This document shows positions 26,744 to 37,239 of a stretch of 64,000 nucleotides of DNA, piece by piece. A program made the translations under genes and the position numbers. Source of the stretch: Andalucia godoyi (Eukaryota; Discoba; Jakobea; Jakobida; Andaluciidae); assembly GCA_009859145.1 (NCBI GenBank), contig VRVR01000049.1, positions 124,001 through 188,000 of the forward strand. The letters are read 5' to 3'. Every line of letters begins with the position of its first letter. Within the stretch, counting starts at the first letter, position 1. The notes beneath the pieces are model-generated. The model was not told the origin of the DNA and searched no databases. It saw only the letters and a program-made list of their open reading frames with translations.

Positions 26744-28402
26744 ATGCCCCCGAAAAAGATTGTGACGACGAGTACTGCGACGATTCTGCGCACGAACGAG
26801 TTTGTGTATGTGCAGAATAAGGACACGGGCGCTGTTGCTGTCCACCAAGGGCCTCGGCGAGTGACACTGAGTGGCAATGAATCGTTTATTTCCGACATTC
26901 ACCAAGCAACAGTGATTTCGGAGCGCCAGTACATCATTGTGCTGAACTATCAAGGGAACATGGGTTCTCGCAAGGTGATTCACGGCCCGTGTTCCTACAC
27001 GCTTGCGTATGGCGAGAGTCTTGAAGATGGGATCGTGAAAGAAATGTGCTTGCTGATGCCTAACGAAGCGCTCTTGGTGGAATCAAACTGCAAGACCGAC
27101 ACTCGTGAGGCCGGTGAACGGTACTTGGTGCAAGGTCCGTGTCAGTTCGTGCCTTCGGAAACTGAAAATGTGCTGAAGCAGTACGAAACGATGCAACTCG
27201 GACTTAATGAGGGAATATACGTGAAGAATGTGAACACTTCGCAGATTCGGCTTGTGCAGGGTCCGTGTGCGTACATGCTGACGGCCGAAGAAGAGCTGCA
27301 CAGTATCTCCTATGCGGGTACGGGAATGGATGTGTCACTCCAGACGGATCTTGCAAACCGACCGTTCGAGTTCTCTGCGTTGGCAGTGCAACTTGAGGAA
27401 GGAGAGGGAATCATGGTAGAGGATCTGGAGAACAGTCGGTCAAGGTGCATTCTCGGACCGCGTTCCGTTGTTCTGAACCCGTCTGAACGCGTCCGAACAC
27501 TCAGGCTTTCTGCGGGAAAACCAAAGGTGTGCAATGTTTTACAGATATCCAAGTTGAAGATTGGACCAATCCCTACCTCGGATCTCATCACCGTCTTCAC
27601 CAAGGATAACGCGGGACTGGCGATCCTCATTACGTACACGTTTGTGTTCCTCGTCACCGAGGAGACTGCACACAAGATGTTCTTGCTGAACGACCCCATT
27701 GGGCACTTGTGTGCTTCCGTGTGCTCCGACATCCGCGAGCTCGCAACAAAGTACACGTTTGAAGAGTTCCACAACGGCACTGTGTCACTTATTTCGAAAG
27801 CAATCTTCAAGCATCTTGCCAATCTAACGAATCCGTCGGAAGATCCGGTTCCCATTTCCGAAGGACCAAAGGGCTCAGCAAACCCAAAATACGCATCGTG
27901 GACAGCGTGCAGGTGGTTTGCTTCCAACCGCATGTGTCTGTATGGAATTGATGTGAAACAGGTCAATCCCACTTCTGCGGAAATTGGATCCTTGCTTTCG
28001 GAGTCCATCAAGAGCAACATGTCGATCGTGTGCAAGAAGATGGAGCAGCAGGCGCAGCTTGAGCTTCAGAAGGGTCGGCTTGCCGGCCAGTCTCAGATTG
28101 CAGAGCTCAGGGGCCAGCTTATCGCCCTGCAGAATGAGAACTACAGGCTCGAAACCCTGGAGCGTGCCAAGATCCAAGGCCTTGCCGACGTGGAGCGTGC
28201 GAAGTACAAATCGCAAGGAATTGCCATGCAGGGTGAGCTTGACTCGGATATAGAACGGCAGAAGATCGTCCGCACCGTGAACATTCTTTCGGCCAATGGC
28301 GGAGATCGTTACATTGAGCTGGAGCGCATTCGTGGCTTGAGCAAGGTCCGCCAGAACTGGGTGATTCCCACGTCGTCCTCCCTCAACGTGCTTCCCCACT
28401 AG
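26744..28402 (+). CDS. Short major-vault-protein homologue B
   Basis: A 552-aa paralogue of gene A with the same plan. About five beta-repeats cover 1-258 (GPRRVTLSGNE, GPCSYTLAYGE, GPCQFVPSETE, GPCAYMLTAEEE, GPRSVVLNPSE). The shoulder is about 259-412, with DLITVFTKDNAGLAILITY, IGHLCASVCSDIRELATKY and YGIDVKQVNPTSAE. A cap helix of about 100 residues rich in Gln/Glu/Arg ends near 515, and the tail closes with NWVIPTSSSLNVLPH. The motif LNEGIYVKNVNTSQIRLVQG closely follows the mammalian repeat-8 wording ([21 protein letters not shown]). A loop rich in Pro/Ser/Gly (about 365-385) is inserted in the shoulder. Identity to gene A is visibly low, so the duplication is old and the two may have distinct roles within one particle. 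Confidence 0.9.
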   Translation: MPPKKIVTTSTATILRTNEFVYVQNKDTGAVAVHQGPRRVTLSGNESFISDIHQATVISERQYIIVLNYQGNMGSRKVIHGPCSYTLAYGESLEDGIVKEMCLLMPNEALLVESNCKTDTREAGERYLVQGPCQFVPSETENVLKQYETMQLGLNEGIYVKNVNTSQIRLVQGPCAYMLTAEEELHSISYAGTGMDVSLQTDLANRPFEFSALAVQLEEGEGIMVEDLENSRSRCILGPRSVVLNPSERVRTLRLSAGKPKVCNVLQISKLKIGPIPTSDLITVFTKDNAGLAILITYTFVFLVTEETAHKMFLLNDPIGHLCASVCSDIRELATKYTFEEFHNGTVSLISKAIFKHLANLTNPSEDPVPISEGPKGSANPKYASWTACRWFASNRMCLYGIDVKQVNPTSAEIGSLLSESIKSNMSIVCKKMEQQAQLELQKGRLAGQSQIAELRGQLIALQNENYRLETLERAKIQGLADVERAKYKSQGIAMQGELDSDIERQKIVRTVNILSANGGDRYIELERIRGLSKVRQNWVIPTSSSLNVLPH

Positions 28403-28600
28403 TCACCTGTGCGCTCTCTCGATATCAACGGTCAGTTGGCATATGAAACTTCCGGTATCGTCCCGAGTAATGTTTCTGCTTCTTCTTAATTAATTAATCA
28501 CAATAGCAATTAAAAAAAGAACCAACATCAAAAGACATGCTATTCTACAAAATAATATTTACACGAGCTCCCTCCTGCCACCACTACTGAGGCTTTCCAT
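28403..28600. other. Short intergenic stretch between convergent genes
   Basis: A/T-rich 3' flanks of short-vault gene B and the LRR gene, with TTAATTAATTAA at 28486-28497. No gene is seen. Confidence 0.5.
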
Positions 28601-30247
28601 TCAGCTGCCTGAAGTGTCTGCAGGGGCGAGAGAAACGGACACGGTCGCATCAAGCAAACAAGAGTTCTTTGGACACTGCACACCAGCAGCACGCATTCGA
28701 GAAACCCAGCTGGGATTGACATTGCAGACAACCTTCTCGGCACGGACAACGCTTTCCATACCGTCTAAGATTCTTGAAACGTCCACGTCAAAGGACCCCA
28801 CATGTGTCCACGTCTCACCATCTTGAATCAGCAAGTGCAGCACGACCAAATGATTTCTTCTCCAGGCAAGTGCTGCAGCTGCATCCGCCTCCACGACAGC
28901 GCTTGCGGAGCCAATTGGAGACGAGAGGAGCATGCTGCTTGACGCCGAAAACGGAACGCGAACCACGGGAGAAGTAGGGGATGCAGAGCAGCGGATGCTC
29001 AGTTGGAAGTTCCGAGTTTCCGAAGACGGTGAAATCAGCTCGAGTCCCTGCAGAGACGCTATGTCCACTTTGAATGCCAGTTTTGCACAAGTATCCTCGC
29101 GAAATAGCACTTCAAAACCAGGGGGATCGCGCTCTTCGTCTGCAACTTCAACGTCGTCAAGAGCAAAGAGATCCGGGAGGCTTCCGATCACGAATTTTCT
29201 GTAATCAGGATGGTGGAAGAACGGGTTGCCTACCAAAAAGAGAAGCTTCAGGCTGGGGCAATTCAGGCTGATATAGCGGATCGTCGACGCAAGATCCGAA
29301 AGCGCGTTGCATCTCAAATCCAGTGAAACAAGCTTGGGAAGCGGTGCTGTGCACAGCCAAGCAGCATCGGTCAAGTGATTGAACGCGAGGTTGAGATACA
29401 CGAGCGCACCTCCTTGCGGCAGGCTTGCGACCGTGTGAATCCGGTTTCCAGACATGCTAAGTTCTTCAAGGGCCGGAGGGAGGTGTTGCAAGACCGAGAT
29501 GTCATTGTTGATCGCCTTGAACTCCTTGATGCGCCCAAACTCTTCGAGCAACCCGTCGATTTCTGTGATCTTTGAGTCGCTCAGATCAACAGAAAGAAAC
29601 CAATTTGTAAGAAACGTGCAGTCGAATCGCACACAAGGAAGCATGTGAGGATCTAGCAATTGCGAAACCGGCAAAGTGGCCAGGAACCTCGACCGTTCCT
29701 TCCCCATAGCCGGCAACTTACCGGACCTTTCCAGTTCGGCAACGGCAGTCTTCGTCTTTGCTCCAGCCGTCATGGTCTGTTGCGTCTTTTTCACAGATGC
29801 ATTGAGAGTTGGCATGTGCGCAGCTGGAAGCGCTCTCATGGCCAGGCTGGTTGCCGCAGAGGGTTGCAGCAGGTTCATTCGTCGATAGCCCACCACCGCA
29901 GCGACCAAGCTACGCAGCGCGTCTGCTTCTGAACTCCATTTCCAGTCTACATGGATGCGATTGTCGTTTGCAGCAGGCAGTTCCCCCGATTCAAACCGGT
30001 CCATTGGATGCACAGCCGGCGGACCCACTTCATCCCCATTTCTGCTCATTGTCATGGACACATCCAGTGGCACAGGCAGTCTTCCACCCGTTTCCGTCCG
30101 CCAGTCACCACCATTGCTCGTGAACTGCGTTTGCTCAAGCTCGGATTTCAGTGCTGCAGGATCAAAACCAGCATCTTTGCACGTTACTTTAATTCGGTGC
30201 CACAAGACATGCGAGAGTGGCCGCGACCGGGAAGCATCCAAGTTCTG

Positions 30248-30250
<3 letters not shown>
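28601..30250 (-). CDS. Leucine-rich repeat protein, LRRC43-like
   Basis: A 549-aa protein. The N-terminal third is Ala/Ser-rich without a recognisable fold. Residues about 215-350 hold an SDS22-like block of leucine-rich repeats: SVDLSDSKITEIDGL, ALEELSMSGNRIHTVASLP, LVYLNLAFNHLTDA, KLVSLDLRCNALSDL. A typical LRR cap follows (LLFLVGNPFFHHPDYRKFVIGSLPDLFALDD). The C-terminal 180 residues look like a separate beta-rich domain. The cap wording and overall length recall LRRC43 and other ciliary LRR proteins, but this is a loose match. The neighbouring TTLL9 and ARL-like genes make a flagellar role plausible. Confidence 0.7.
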
Positions 30251-30284
<34 letters not shown>

Positions 30285-30637
30285 CCCTCTTTCTGTTCTA
30301 GGCAAATAAAATTAATTAATTAATTAATCGGAATAATAAAAAAGGACAACCAAGAACCTGAACAAGAATCAATGCTGGACTGGAGGAATGCAGCATTAGG
30401 GAAAACGAACGTTGGGACCCAAATGGGAAAGCACACAGGAACTCAAACGACTCATCTCGTGTTTCCCCTGATTTTGACTGACCGTAGTGTAGCAGGGACT
30501 TTTTCATGCGTACGATGATGCGTGGATATTGACAATCCAGTGATGTCGTGTGTGTCTGTGTGTGTGTCTGTGTGTGTGTCTGTGTGTGTCTGTGTGTGTG
30601 CATGTCCTTGTGTGTGTGCGGACGTGTGTGATATAGT
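30251..30637. repeat. Gene-free stretch with (CT)n and (TG)n
   Basis: A CT tract at 30250-30281 sits at the start codon side of the LRR gene. ATTAATTAATTAATTAATC follows at 30311-30329. A TGTGTC/TGTG run at about 30546-30628 leads up to the REEP start codon. The divergent genes presumably share this region as promoter. No gene is seen. Confidence 0.55.
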
Positions 30638-31186
30638 ATGGGTCTTGTGTATTCGAAGCCAATAGCGTACGCGCTTGGGTTTGCATATCCTGCGTATGCG
30701 TCATTCAAAGCACTGCAATCGTCCTCGTCCTCGTCTACCGGTAGGTGCTCGGAGGATCGCCAATGGTTGATGTACTGGATCGTGTATGCGCTGTTTACGT
30801 GCGGTGAGTACTTTACAGACAAGATCCTGTGGTGGTTTCCGTTCTACTACGCCGTGAAGATCCCCTTTATCCTCTATCTGCAGCACCCCAGAACGCGCGG
30901 TGCAGAGCAGTTGTACACAAGGTACGTGTCGCCGTTTTTCACAAGGAACGAGGCGGCCATTGACGAGCATTTGTCTGCGGGCGGTGGCAGGGCTGCCCAG
31001 CAGAAGTTTGCCGAGCTCTCGGACCAGGCTATGGCATTTGCACTCGAAAAGGCACGCGAATTCGCAGAAGACGAACTGCAGAAACAAACCGCAATCGCCC
31101 CATCCACAAGTTCCACCACCAGTTGCAGCAGTAGTAGCAATGGTAGTAATACTGGCGCTTCTGCAGTAAAATCCAAGAGCAATTGA
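30638..31186 (+). CDS. REEP/HVA22/Yop1 family ER-membrane-shaping protein
   Basis: A 182-aa TB2/DP1/HVA22 protein. The family core is FAYPAYASFKAL, then DRQWLMYWIVYALFTCGEYFTD, WWFPFYYAVKIPFILYLQHP and GAEQLYTRYVSPFF. These are the two hairpin membrane segments and the amphipathic helix that bend tubular ER. A six-Ser stretch (SSSSSSTGRC) is inserted before the second segment. The C-terminal 60 residues are acidic, then Ser/Thr/Asn-rich low complexity. The length fits the short REEP5/6/Yop1 type. Some REEP proteins act in cilia, but the ER is the default location. Confidence 0.9.
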   Translation: MGLVYSKPIAYALGFAYPAYASFKALQSSSSSSTGRCSEDRQWLMYWIVYALFTCGEYFTDKILWWFPFYYAVKIPFILYLQHPRTRGAEQLYTRYVSPFFTRNEAAIDEHLSAGGGRAAQQKFAELSDQAMAFALEKAREFAEDELQKQTAIAPSTSSTTSCSSSSNGSNTGASAVKSKSN

Positions 31187-31467
31187 GCAGGCCTGTTTGG
31201 TTTTCCCCCCTTTCTTTGCAACGGTCGTACCTGGTTGGCATCACGATTCACCTGCTGTTTAGTCCGTTTTCCTCGTTTTCCCTCCTTCTGCCAAATCCAT
31301 TTTTCCATTTTGTGAATCCGTCATAATACCAAACGAATCTCTCAGACCATCTCTTCTTCTTCTTCTTCTTCTTCTTCTTCTTCTTCTTCTTCTGTGCAGA
31401 ACACACACATTGGCTATAGATCACAGAGAGTACTTACACGCCCACCCTCTGATTAGCAGGACAAGGA
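31187..31467. repeat. Intergenic (TTC)n tract upstream of TTLL9
   Basis: A TTC tandem run lies at about 31351-31393 within a 281-bp gap between two genes on the same strand. No gene is seen. Confidence 0.55.
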
Positions 31468-33270
31468 ATGGCCGAGTTTCTGTACCGAACGACGTTCACG
31501 AACACGGTTCATGATGCGCTGGAGAAGCGTGGGTGGCGAGAAACAGAGTCTGATCAGGACTTTGATGTTGCGTGGGTGTCGAAAGGGTGGATCCGGACGG
31601 TGTTTCCGAAAATCTCTGGGACTTTGAAGCGCGAGCAGCTCGTGAACCATTTTCCAAACACACAGGAGCTGACTCGGAAGGATCTGTTGCAGAAGAATCT
31701 GAAGCGGTTCCAAGCGACGGAAACAGTTGATTTCATGCCTGCAACTTTTCTGCTTCCGAATCAGTACCACATGTTTGAAGACACGTTTAAAAAGTCCAGC
31801 GCAAAAATGTGGATTCTCAAGCCGATTGGGCTGCTGCAGGGTCAGGGCATCTCGCTGGTAACCAACATTTCACAGGTTTCCGAGTTCCGAAAGGCTGCGC
31901 AAAACCCAAATTACATGGTGAATGCACGAGAAGCAGCTTCCAGCTCCGCGGCTGCTGGATCCTCCTCGGCTGACTCGGGATCGAAATCTTCAAGAAAATC
32001 ATATGCATCTTCGAGTTCCTCCTCGGTTTCGTCCTCAGACGACGAGGAGTCATCGTCGGACTCGGGGCCGTCGTCTGAGAAAAAGGGCGGAATTGAACCG
32101 CATATCGTGCAAAGGTACATCGATGCGCCGCTGTTGATTGGTGGCAAAAAATTTGATATGAGAATCTATGTGCTCGTTACGTCGTTCACGCCACTGACTG
32201 CATTCCTGTATCGCGGAGGATTCTGCAGATTCTCCGGATCTCGATACTCGACCTCAGCAAAGGACACGGAAAACATGTATGTCCATCTTACAAATCATGC
32301 AATCCAGAAAAAAGCAGAGTCGTTTCATCCGCTGAATGCTGGAGTGCACGTCGAAAATGGAACCACCCATCACGATCTAAAGTGGGCACTGCTCAATCTT
32401 CGTACGTATTTGAATTCGAAGCATGGATTTCAGCGCACGGACGAGGCATTTGCAGAGATTCAACATGTGCTGCTGACCACTCTTAGATCAGTGGAAAAGG
32501 TGATGTTCTCGGATTACCGCTGTTTTGAACTGTACGGTTTTGATATTTTGATAGACGAGAACCTCAAGCCGTGGATTCTCGAAGTGAATGCCAGCCCTTC
32601 GCTTTCAGCGTCATCGGATCAAGATAAGGCCTTGAAGGAAGACTTGGTCTCGGAAACATTGGACATCGTCATTTACGAGAAGAGGAGAAAGCGGCATTTG
32701 TACCAGGGAGATGCGCAGGATCAGACCGGCGGTGGTGGTGGTGGCGGTGCAACATCGGCGGGCAATACAGTTAACTCTCTGCCAACATCACCTTTCCAAG
32801 ACGTGTCGCATTCGCAACTGCAGTCCATGCTTGGAGAGCTTGAGCACATTCTCCGCGGATTTGATCCCATTTACTATGACGGAAAAGACTTGTCCAACAT
32901 TGGGATCACGCTTGGCTCTGGACATGGTGGCACAATGTCAAGCACCGGAGGACAGGGTATCCTTGGCAGAACTGGGGTCCGTTGCAGACTCGGAACGGAG
33001 CTTCGAGCTCCCATTTCGTTGGTTGCTCGAAATGCAGCGCTCGGTTCACGAGTAGACAAGATCCTTCCGATTGGACCGGGACCCGGCTCTTCCAAGATGC
33101 CTCCAAAAAAACCTGGCGACAAACCCGACATACCCCCTTCAGCAAAGACGAGCGCAAGCAACGCCAGCACCCAGCAAGGAAGCGGAGCGGCGAGTAACAA
33201 GGATCGGCCAAGAAGCCGAAGCGCTTCCGCCTCCAAGCGAAGATCGGTGAGCGCGGGATCTAGCAATTGA
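31468..33270 (+). CDS. TTLL9: Tubulin tyrosine ligase-like protein, TTLL9 type
   Basis: A 600-aa ATP-grasp enzyme that would add glutamate or glycine to tubulin in axonemes. The N-terminus FLYRTTFTNTVHDALEKRGW, with NTQELTRKDLLQKNLKRF, is the wording of TTLL9. Core motifs are WILKPIGLLQGQGISL, QRYIDAPLLIGGKKFDMRIYV, VHLTNHAIQKK, CFELYGFDILIDENLKPWILEVNASPS (metal- and ATP-binding end of the fold). A Ser/Asp-rich insertion of about 50 residues (around 155-205) separates two core strands. The C-terminal 190 residues are Gly/Ser-rich with a basic tail (RPRSRSASASKRR), which may help microtubule binding. The protein is longer than human TTLL9 because of these two parts. It is strong evidence that the organism builds cilia or flagella. 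Confidence 0.93.
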   Translation: MAEFLYRTTFTNTVHDALEKRGWRETESDQDFDVAWVSKGWIRTVFPKISGTLKREQLVNHFPNTQELTRKDLLQKNLKRFQATETVDFMPATFLLPNQYHMFEDTFKKSSAKMWILKPIGLLQGQGISLVTNISQVSEFRKAAQNPNYMVNAREAASSSAAAGSSSADSGSKSSRKSYASSSSSSVSSSDDEESSSDSGPSSEKKGGIEPHIVQRYIDAPLLIGGKKFDMRIYVLVTSFTPLTAFLYRGGFCRFSGSRYSTSAKDTENMYVHLTNHAIQKKAESFHPLNAGVHVENGTTHHDLKWALLNLRTYLNSKHGFQRTDEAFAEIQHVLLTTLRSVEKVMFSDYRCFELYGFDILIDENLKPWILEVNASPSLSASSDQDKALKEDLVSETLDIVIYEKRRKRHLYQGDAQDQTGGGGGGGATSAGNTVNSLPTSPFQDVSHSQLQSMLGELEHILRGFDPIYYDGKDLSNIGITLGSGHGGTMSSTGGQGILGRTGVRCRLGTELRAPISLVARNAALGSRVDKILPIGPGPGSSKMPPKKPGDKPDIPPSAKTSASNASTQQGSGAASNKDRPRSRSASASKRRSVSAGSSN

Positions 33271-33802
33271 ATGAAGTACTTGAATTTCAGCACAATTAAA
33301 CAAAATAACGCGCACACCCAACTACGTCAACAGCAACATTCAAAATAAGATTGATAGTGGTAAAAAACGATCTTTTCATATATATTTTTTCGTTTTCTGT
33401 ACAAGCTCGTCGTATCTTAGAAAATGAAGTATTCTCTCCAACCCAAACCTCTCCAAGCGTTTGTCTCGCTTGCTGCGCCTCAGACAGATTTGATTTATAT
33501 ATATATATATTTTTTTTTGGCGTAAAATGACTTTAAAAATCAGCATCAGCATCCATCATCGATTAGAAGGAATCGGTTGTCAATATTCGACACAGTGTCT
33601 CGTTGGGCCTCGACCTGCACACCAACGCCGCCGCGACAACAACACCAACGACGACAAGAAAAAGATCGGCCTTCATTCAACAGCAATGTCGACGGCTGCC
33701 AACCCAGTCATGCTATCCGATGACATCACAGCCATCCACCAGACGTTTGGGTTGGAGGGTTATAGCAGGGGGGAAAAAAAAGAATGCAACAAGTGCTGGA
33801 CA
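33271..33802. other. Gene-free stretch between convergent TTLL9 and 978-aa genes
   Basis: A/T-rich 3' flanks with a (TA)n-T(n) tract at about 33497-33520. A plus-strand open frame (33527-34288) starts here and runs across the end of the minus-strand gene. Its sequence is unremarkable and I take it as a shadow. Confidence 0.5.
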
Positions 33803-36739
33803 TTACTGCTTCTTTTGCTGGTCAAAGAACTTTCGACGGATGAGACTGATGAGTTCGGGAATCCCTGCCAAACAACCGCTGGGCAGCTGGAGTGTCTTGA
33901 TGCCGTTGCCTTCCTTCTCAAGAAGATCGCTGAAGCTCAGCCGGTCGCGCACAGGCCACGCCTTCTTCTCATCCAACGACATCTTCTGGTAGGCCTTTCC
34001 CTGAGGAAAATACGAAACCTCGAAAATATCCCCGCGTGGGCAGAAGAACTCTGTATTGATCTTCAGACTTTTCCACAACAACTCGGAAGTGGGAGACGGC
34101 CTGAGAATGCTCTTCTTCTTCAGGTCCGCGAGAGGCTTTGCATAGAAGAATCCATCCACCGTTTCGATTGCAGCTGCGGACTGGTCTCGTTCGCCGAAAT
34201 GACCAAGATCGTTGATCGTACCTTCATTGGCAGTTCCAAACGAGACCACAGATTTGCCTCCATACTCGGAATTGGCGCTGTCGCCTGAACCCCGGCGTTG
34301 CAAGATGACAGACCGTCGACGCTGCATTGACGTTGGCGTAGCATCCCGTTCAAACTGCTGCTTCATCAACAAGATTTCTCCGTCGACGTTCTTCAGAAGA
34401 TTCTTGACAAATACGGCAGATGCCTGAATGCGGATGAGACCATCCGAAACCAATCGCTCCTTCGACGATTCAATGTTGGCAAGATCATGTTCCAGATAAT
34501 CGAAGAACGGAAGAACGTGTGAACCAAACAAGAGCGGTCGAATGAGAGTCGGAGTTAGCACGACAAGAGAGTCAGCAATCTGCGTAAGCATTGCAGCAAG
34601 CTGAGTGAATTGTTTTTGAGTACGGAGTAGTTCCGTGCTTCTGGTTCGCGTGAGAAGAATGGAATAGGATAGAGGATTCAAGTGGATGGGCGATGCGTCA
34701 TCTTCCATGCGAGTCAGAGCGGATCGATGAGAGAACGAAAGACGAGGAAGTTCGATGAGCGACAACATCAAGAGCTGTCGGACTCGGGCGAACCCCTCCA
34801 GGTCCGAAGACACCTTCCAAACAGCAAGCAAGTTGTTCAGAGCACTGACGTCTTCGGATCGCAGCCATGAATCAAGGGAATATGGATAAAAGAAGCCATC
34901 GCGGAAGAACCACGAACCTGTCAAGCGAACGACGATCCGAGAAACAATGGGTATCAACAAGAGCGAGTGGTTTGCGCTCCACTTGGAGGCCGTAACACAC
35001 TCGATGGCGGCCTCGAATGCAGAGTCCAGCGTACCCCACATAATAGACCAATTCTTCCGTGTCTTGTCCTTGACAACCCGCCCAGACGCTTCTTCGAACC
35101 TGTGCAGGTCCCTCTTCTCTGCGCAAACGGAAACATACGTCTTCCCAAGAGCCAGCAAAGATTCCAGCCCCGCCGGCCCCTTCAAGTACGCAGCGCTGAA
35201 AAGACCTTGAACATCGGGCGAGAGTTCGTGAAACGATTCCATGATTGCATCAAGCAAGAGATAGACATGCTTCACCAAGGAATCGATGCGCAAGTCAAGG
35301 ATAAACGCTGCATCGGAAGACTGAGAAGGAGGAAGATCAAGTGTGAAGTCCACCGATGGCAAGTCAATCGACGAAAAGACGGGAATAAACGGACCATCGC
35401 CAACCAACGGATCAATTTGAGAGAGCGCATCCTGCAGAGTAAGTTCAGAAGCAAGAATTCGAGCCGTTGCAGCTGCAAAGGCGGACTGCGACGCAGCCGG
35501 GGGTGACGAAAGTTCAGACTGTCGGTCCCTCGGTCGACTGTCTATTTGTAATCGAGAAGCGGAGGCTGATGAGAGCAGCACGGGTGACGCCCGTTGTTGC
35601 AAAGCGTTCGCAAGCTTCGCAGACTGCGGTCTCAAGTTTCCCGTGCTTGAGGAGGATTGGTTGGAAACAAGATACAGTTTCTTTCTGAGGACATTCCGCT
35701 CCTCAATCTTCTCCGCAAGTCGTTGAATCATAACAATCACTTCATCTTTTGTATCATCGAAATTCTCTCGAACCTGCTCTCGTTCGGCCGCAGCATGAGC
35801 GAGCGGCGAGGCCTTTGCCTTTGACTGCAACTCTGCATAGAACCGCAAGTACCCTTGCTCGACCTGAAATGCAGCACCACCAATATGACCACCTTCTCGT
35901 TCCGAAAACAGCGCACCCCCCGGCACGCCATTTGTGTTGGCAACCGACAAGGACGCTATCGACACGGAAGACGGAGCAGAATGGGGACCCGGAGAAAGCT
36001 GTCTAGACGACGAAGATCCAAACCCGGCTGGTGGCGACGGCGATCTCGTGCCTGCAGATCCACGCAAGCCTGGGCCAGCCGACGCGGGCAACAAGTGTGA
36101 TGTGAAGACAGAAGAGATGGATCCAGGAGCAGCCGCACCCAAAACAGACGACTTTGAAGACTGCTGGTCCTCTCGCAGCACACGTTCTCGTTGCTTCACG
36201 ACTCCTTGGAAGTACAGCGATTCCACCTTGTTGCTAATATCCCTTTCCGACAACTTCCTCTCCATCCCCTTTCTTTCCGTCAGCCGAGCTTCCGTTGGAG
36301 ACTCAGTCCTCCCGCGAATGGGGCGGCTCCGAAAAGACAAGTTAAATTCCTTGACAACTGTCGGTCGACCAGTGTACTGTGCAGAGGTCCTCGTCGGGGA
36401 CGTTGCTTCCTGCCTTTGCTTCCTTGCATGCTCCAGTCTGTTGATGAACTGAATCTCTCCCTTCTTTGGCGCCGCGTCCTTCGGAGAAGGAACAACAACC
36501 TCCGTGGTTGTCCGCAGACTTGGCGAAAACGTGCATTCCACCTCCTTTGCATTTTCCTTCAACGCACGCATGCTTGCGATCCTCGAGTCGCGCGACTGCA
36601 GCCATTCAATCTCACGCTCATACATCCCACGTTGCCTCGTCGTCTGCGGCTTAGGAGACGCCGACTCACGCGAGGACGAAGTTCGCGAGGACGATGCTTC
36701 CGAATAATCCATGTTTTTGTTTTCTTTTTCCGCGACCAC
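33803..36739 (-). CDS. Uncharacterised 978-aa protein
   Basis: I do not recognise the family. The frame is complete from an ATG at 36739 (a second ATG is nine codons in) to the stop at 33803. The first 450 residues are Ser/Pro/Arg-rich and mostly disordered. They include ECTFSPSL near residue 70, a phrase like the CTF-x-P motifs scattered in flagellar proteins, and NRLEHARKQRQE, which suggests a short helix. Residues about 450-900 are richer in hydrophobics and look folded and helical (for example SLVKHVYLLLDAIMESFHELSPDVQGLF and LARIVVRLTGSWFF-like stretches). The C-terminus (FSDLLEKEGNGIKTLQLPSGCLAGIPELISLIRRKFF) looks like a small separate module. Placement between TTLL9 and an ARL-like gene hints at a ciliary role, which is inference only. 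Confidence 0.75.
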   Translation of the reverse strand: MVAEKENKNMDYSEASSSRTSSSRESASPKPQTTRQRGMYEREIEWLQSRDSRIASMRALKENAKEVECTFSPSLRTTTEVVVPSPKDAAPKKGEIQFINRLEHARKQRQEATSPTRTSAQYTGRPTVVKEFNLSFRSRPIRGRTESPTEARLTERKGMERKLSERDISNKVESLYFQGVVKQRERVLREDQQSSKSSVLGAAAPGSISSVFTSHLLPASAGPGLRGSAGTRSPSPPAGFGSSSSRQLSPGPHSAPSSVSIASLSVANTNGVPGGALFSEREGGHIGGAAFQVEQGYLRFYAELQSKAKASPLAHAAAEREQVRENFDDTKDEVIVMIQRLAEKIEERNVLRKKLYLVSNQSSSSTGNLRPQSAKLANALQQRASPVLLSSASASRLQIDSRPRDRQSELSSPPAASQSAFAAATARILASELTLQDALSQIDPLVGDGPFIPVFSSIDLPSVDFTLDLPPSQSSDAAFILDLRIDSLVKHVYLLLDAIMESFHELSPDVQGLFSAAYLKGPAGLESLLALGKTYVSVCAEKRDLHRFEEASGRVVKDKTRKNWSIMWGTLDSAFEAAIECVTASKWSANHSLLLIPIVSRIVVRLTGSWFFRDGFFYPYSLDSWLRSEDVSALNNLLAVWKVSSDLEGFARVRQLLMLSLIELPRLSFSHRSALTRMEDDASPIHLNPLSYSILLTRTRSTELLRTQKQFTQLAAMLTQIADSLVVLTPTLIRPLLFGSHVLPFFDYLEHDLANIESSKERLVSDGLIRIQASAVFVKNLLKNVDGEILLMKQQFERDATPTSMQRRRSVILQRRGSGDSANSEYGGKSVVSFGTANEGTINDLGHFGERDQSAAAIETVDGFFYAKPLADLKKKSILRPSPTSELLWKSLKINTEFFCPRGDIFEVSYFPQGKAYQKMSLDEKKAWPVRDRLSFSDLLEKEGNGIKTLQLPSGCLAGIPELISLIRRKFFDQQKKQ

Positions 36740-37161
36740 AAACCAGCCTTTTCCTACCTTCCCTTCTTTCCCAGTACTACAAAAGAGGAAGCAACGGAAA
36801 CCCGATTAAACGATAATAACACTATTTCCAAATGAACGAGAGACACAGCACTTCTCGTGCACTGATTTTGTAAAGCTGTGGAGCTGTGGCGCTGTGGAGC
36901 TGGGGAATTGGGCCTTCAGAGTATCGAGTCGTGGATTCTCCCCGCAGCTTGTGAAGGAGACAATGATCACGAAAAGCAGCCGAGAAGCAGAAGAAAAACG
37001 TCCTTGCAGCCTCCAGCATCAACCGTGGCAGAGAAGAACGATGTCGAACCGTGTCGACAGCATTTTTTCGTTTTAGCTTCGTGGTCGTCGTGGCGTTCGC
37101 AGAATTTGCGTATTGTTGTTGCAGGAAACGGTTCAGAAGAATGGATAATGCATGAACGCGA

Positions 37162-37198
<37 letters not shown>

Positions 37199-37239
37199 AA
37201 AGGCGGGTGGGAATATAAAAAACGGATTAGAAGAGGGGC
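36740..37239. promoter_or_regulatory. Upstream region of divergent 978-aa and ARL-like genes
   Basis: A 500-bp gap with a GCTGTGGAGCTGTGG short direct repeat at about 36873-36900 and a GAAA run at about 37164-37200. No gene is seen. Promoter function is inferred from the divergent arrangement. Confidence 0.4.

Noticed and set aside
33527-34288. 253-codon plus-strand frame at the 3' end of the 978-aa gene
   Set aside because: Mostly antisense of the minus-strand gene, with a leader of low-complexity residues; no similarity seen.
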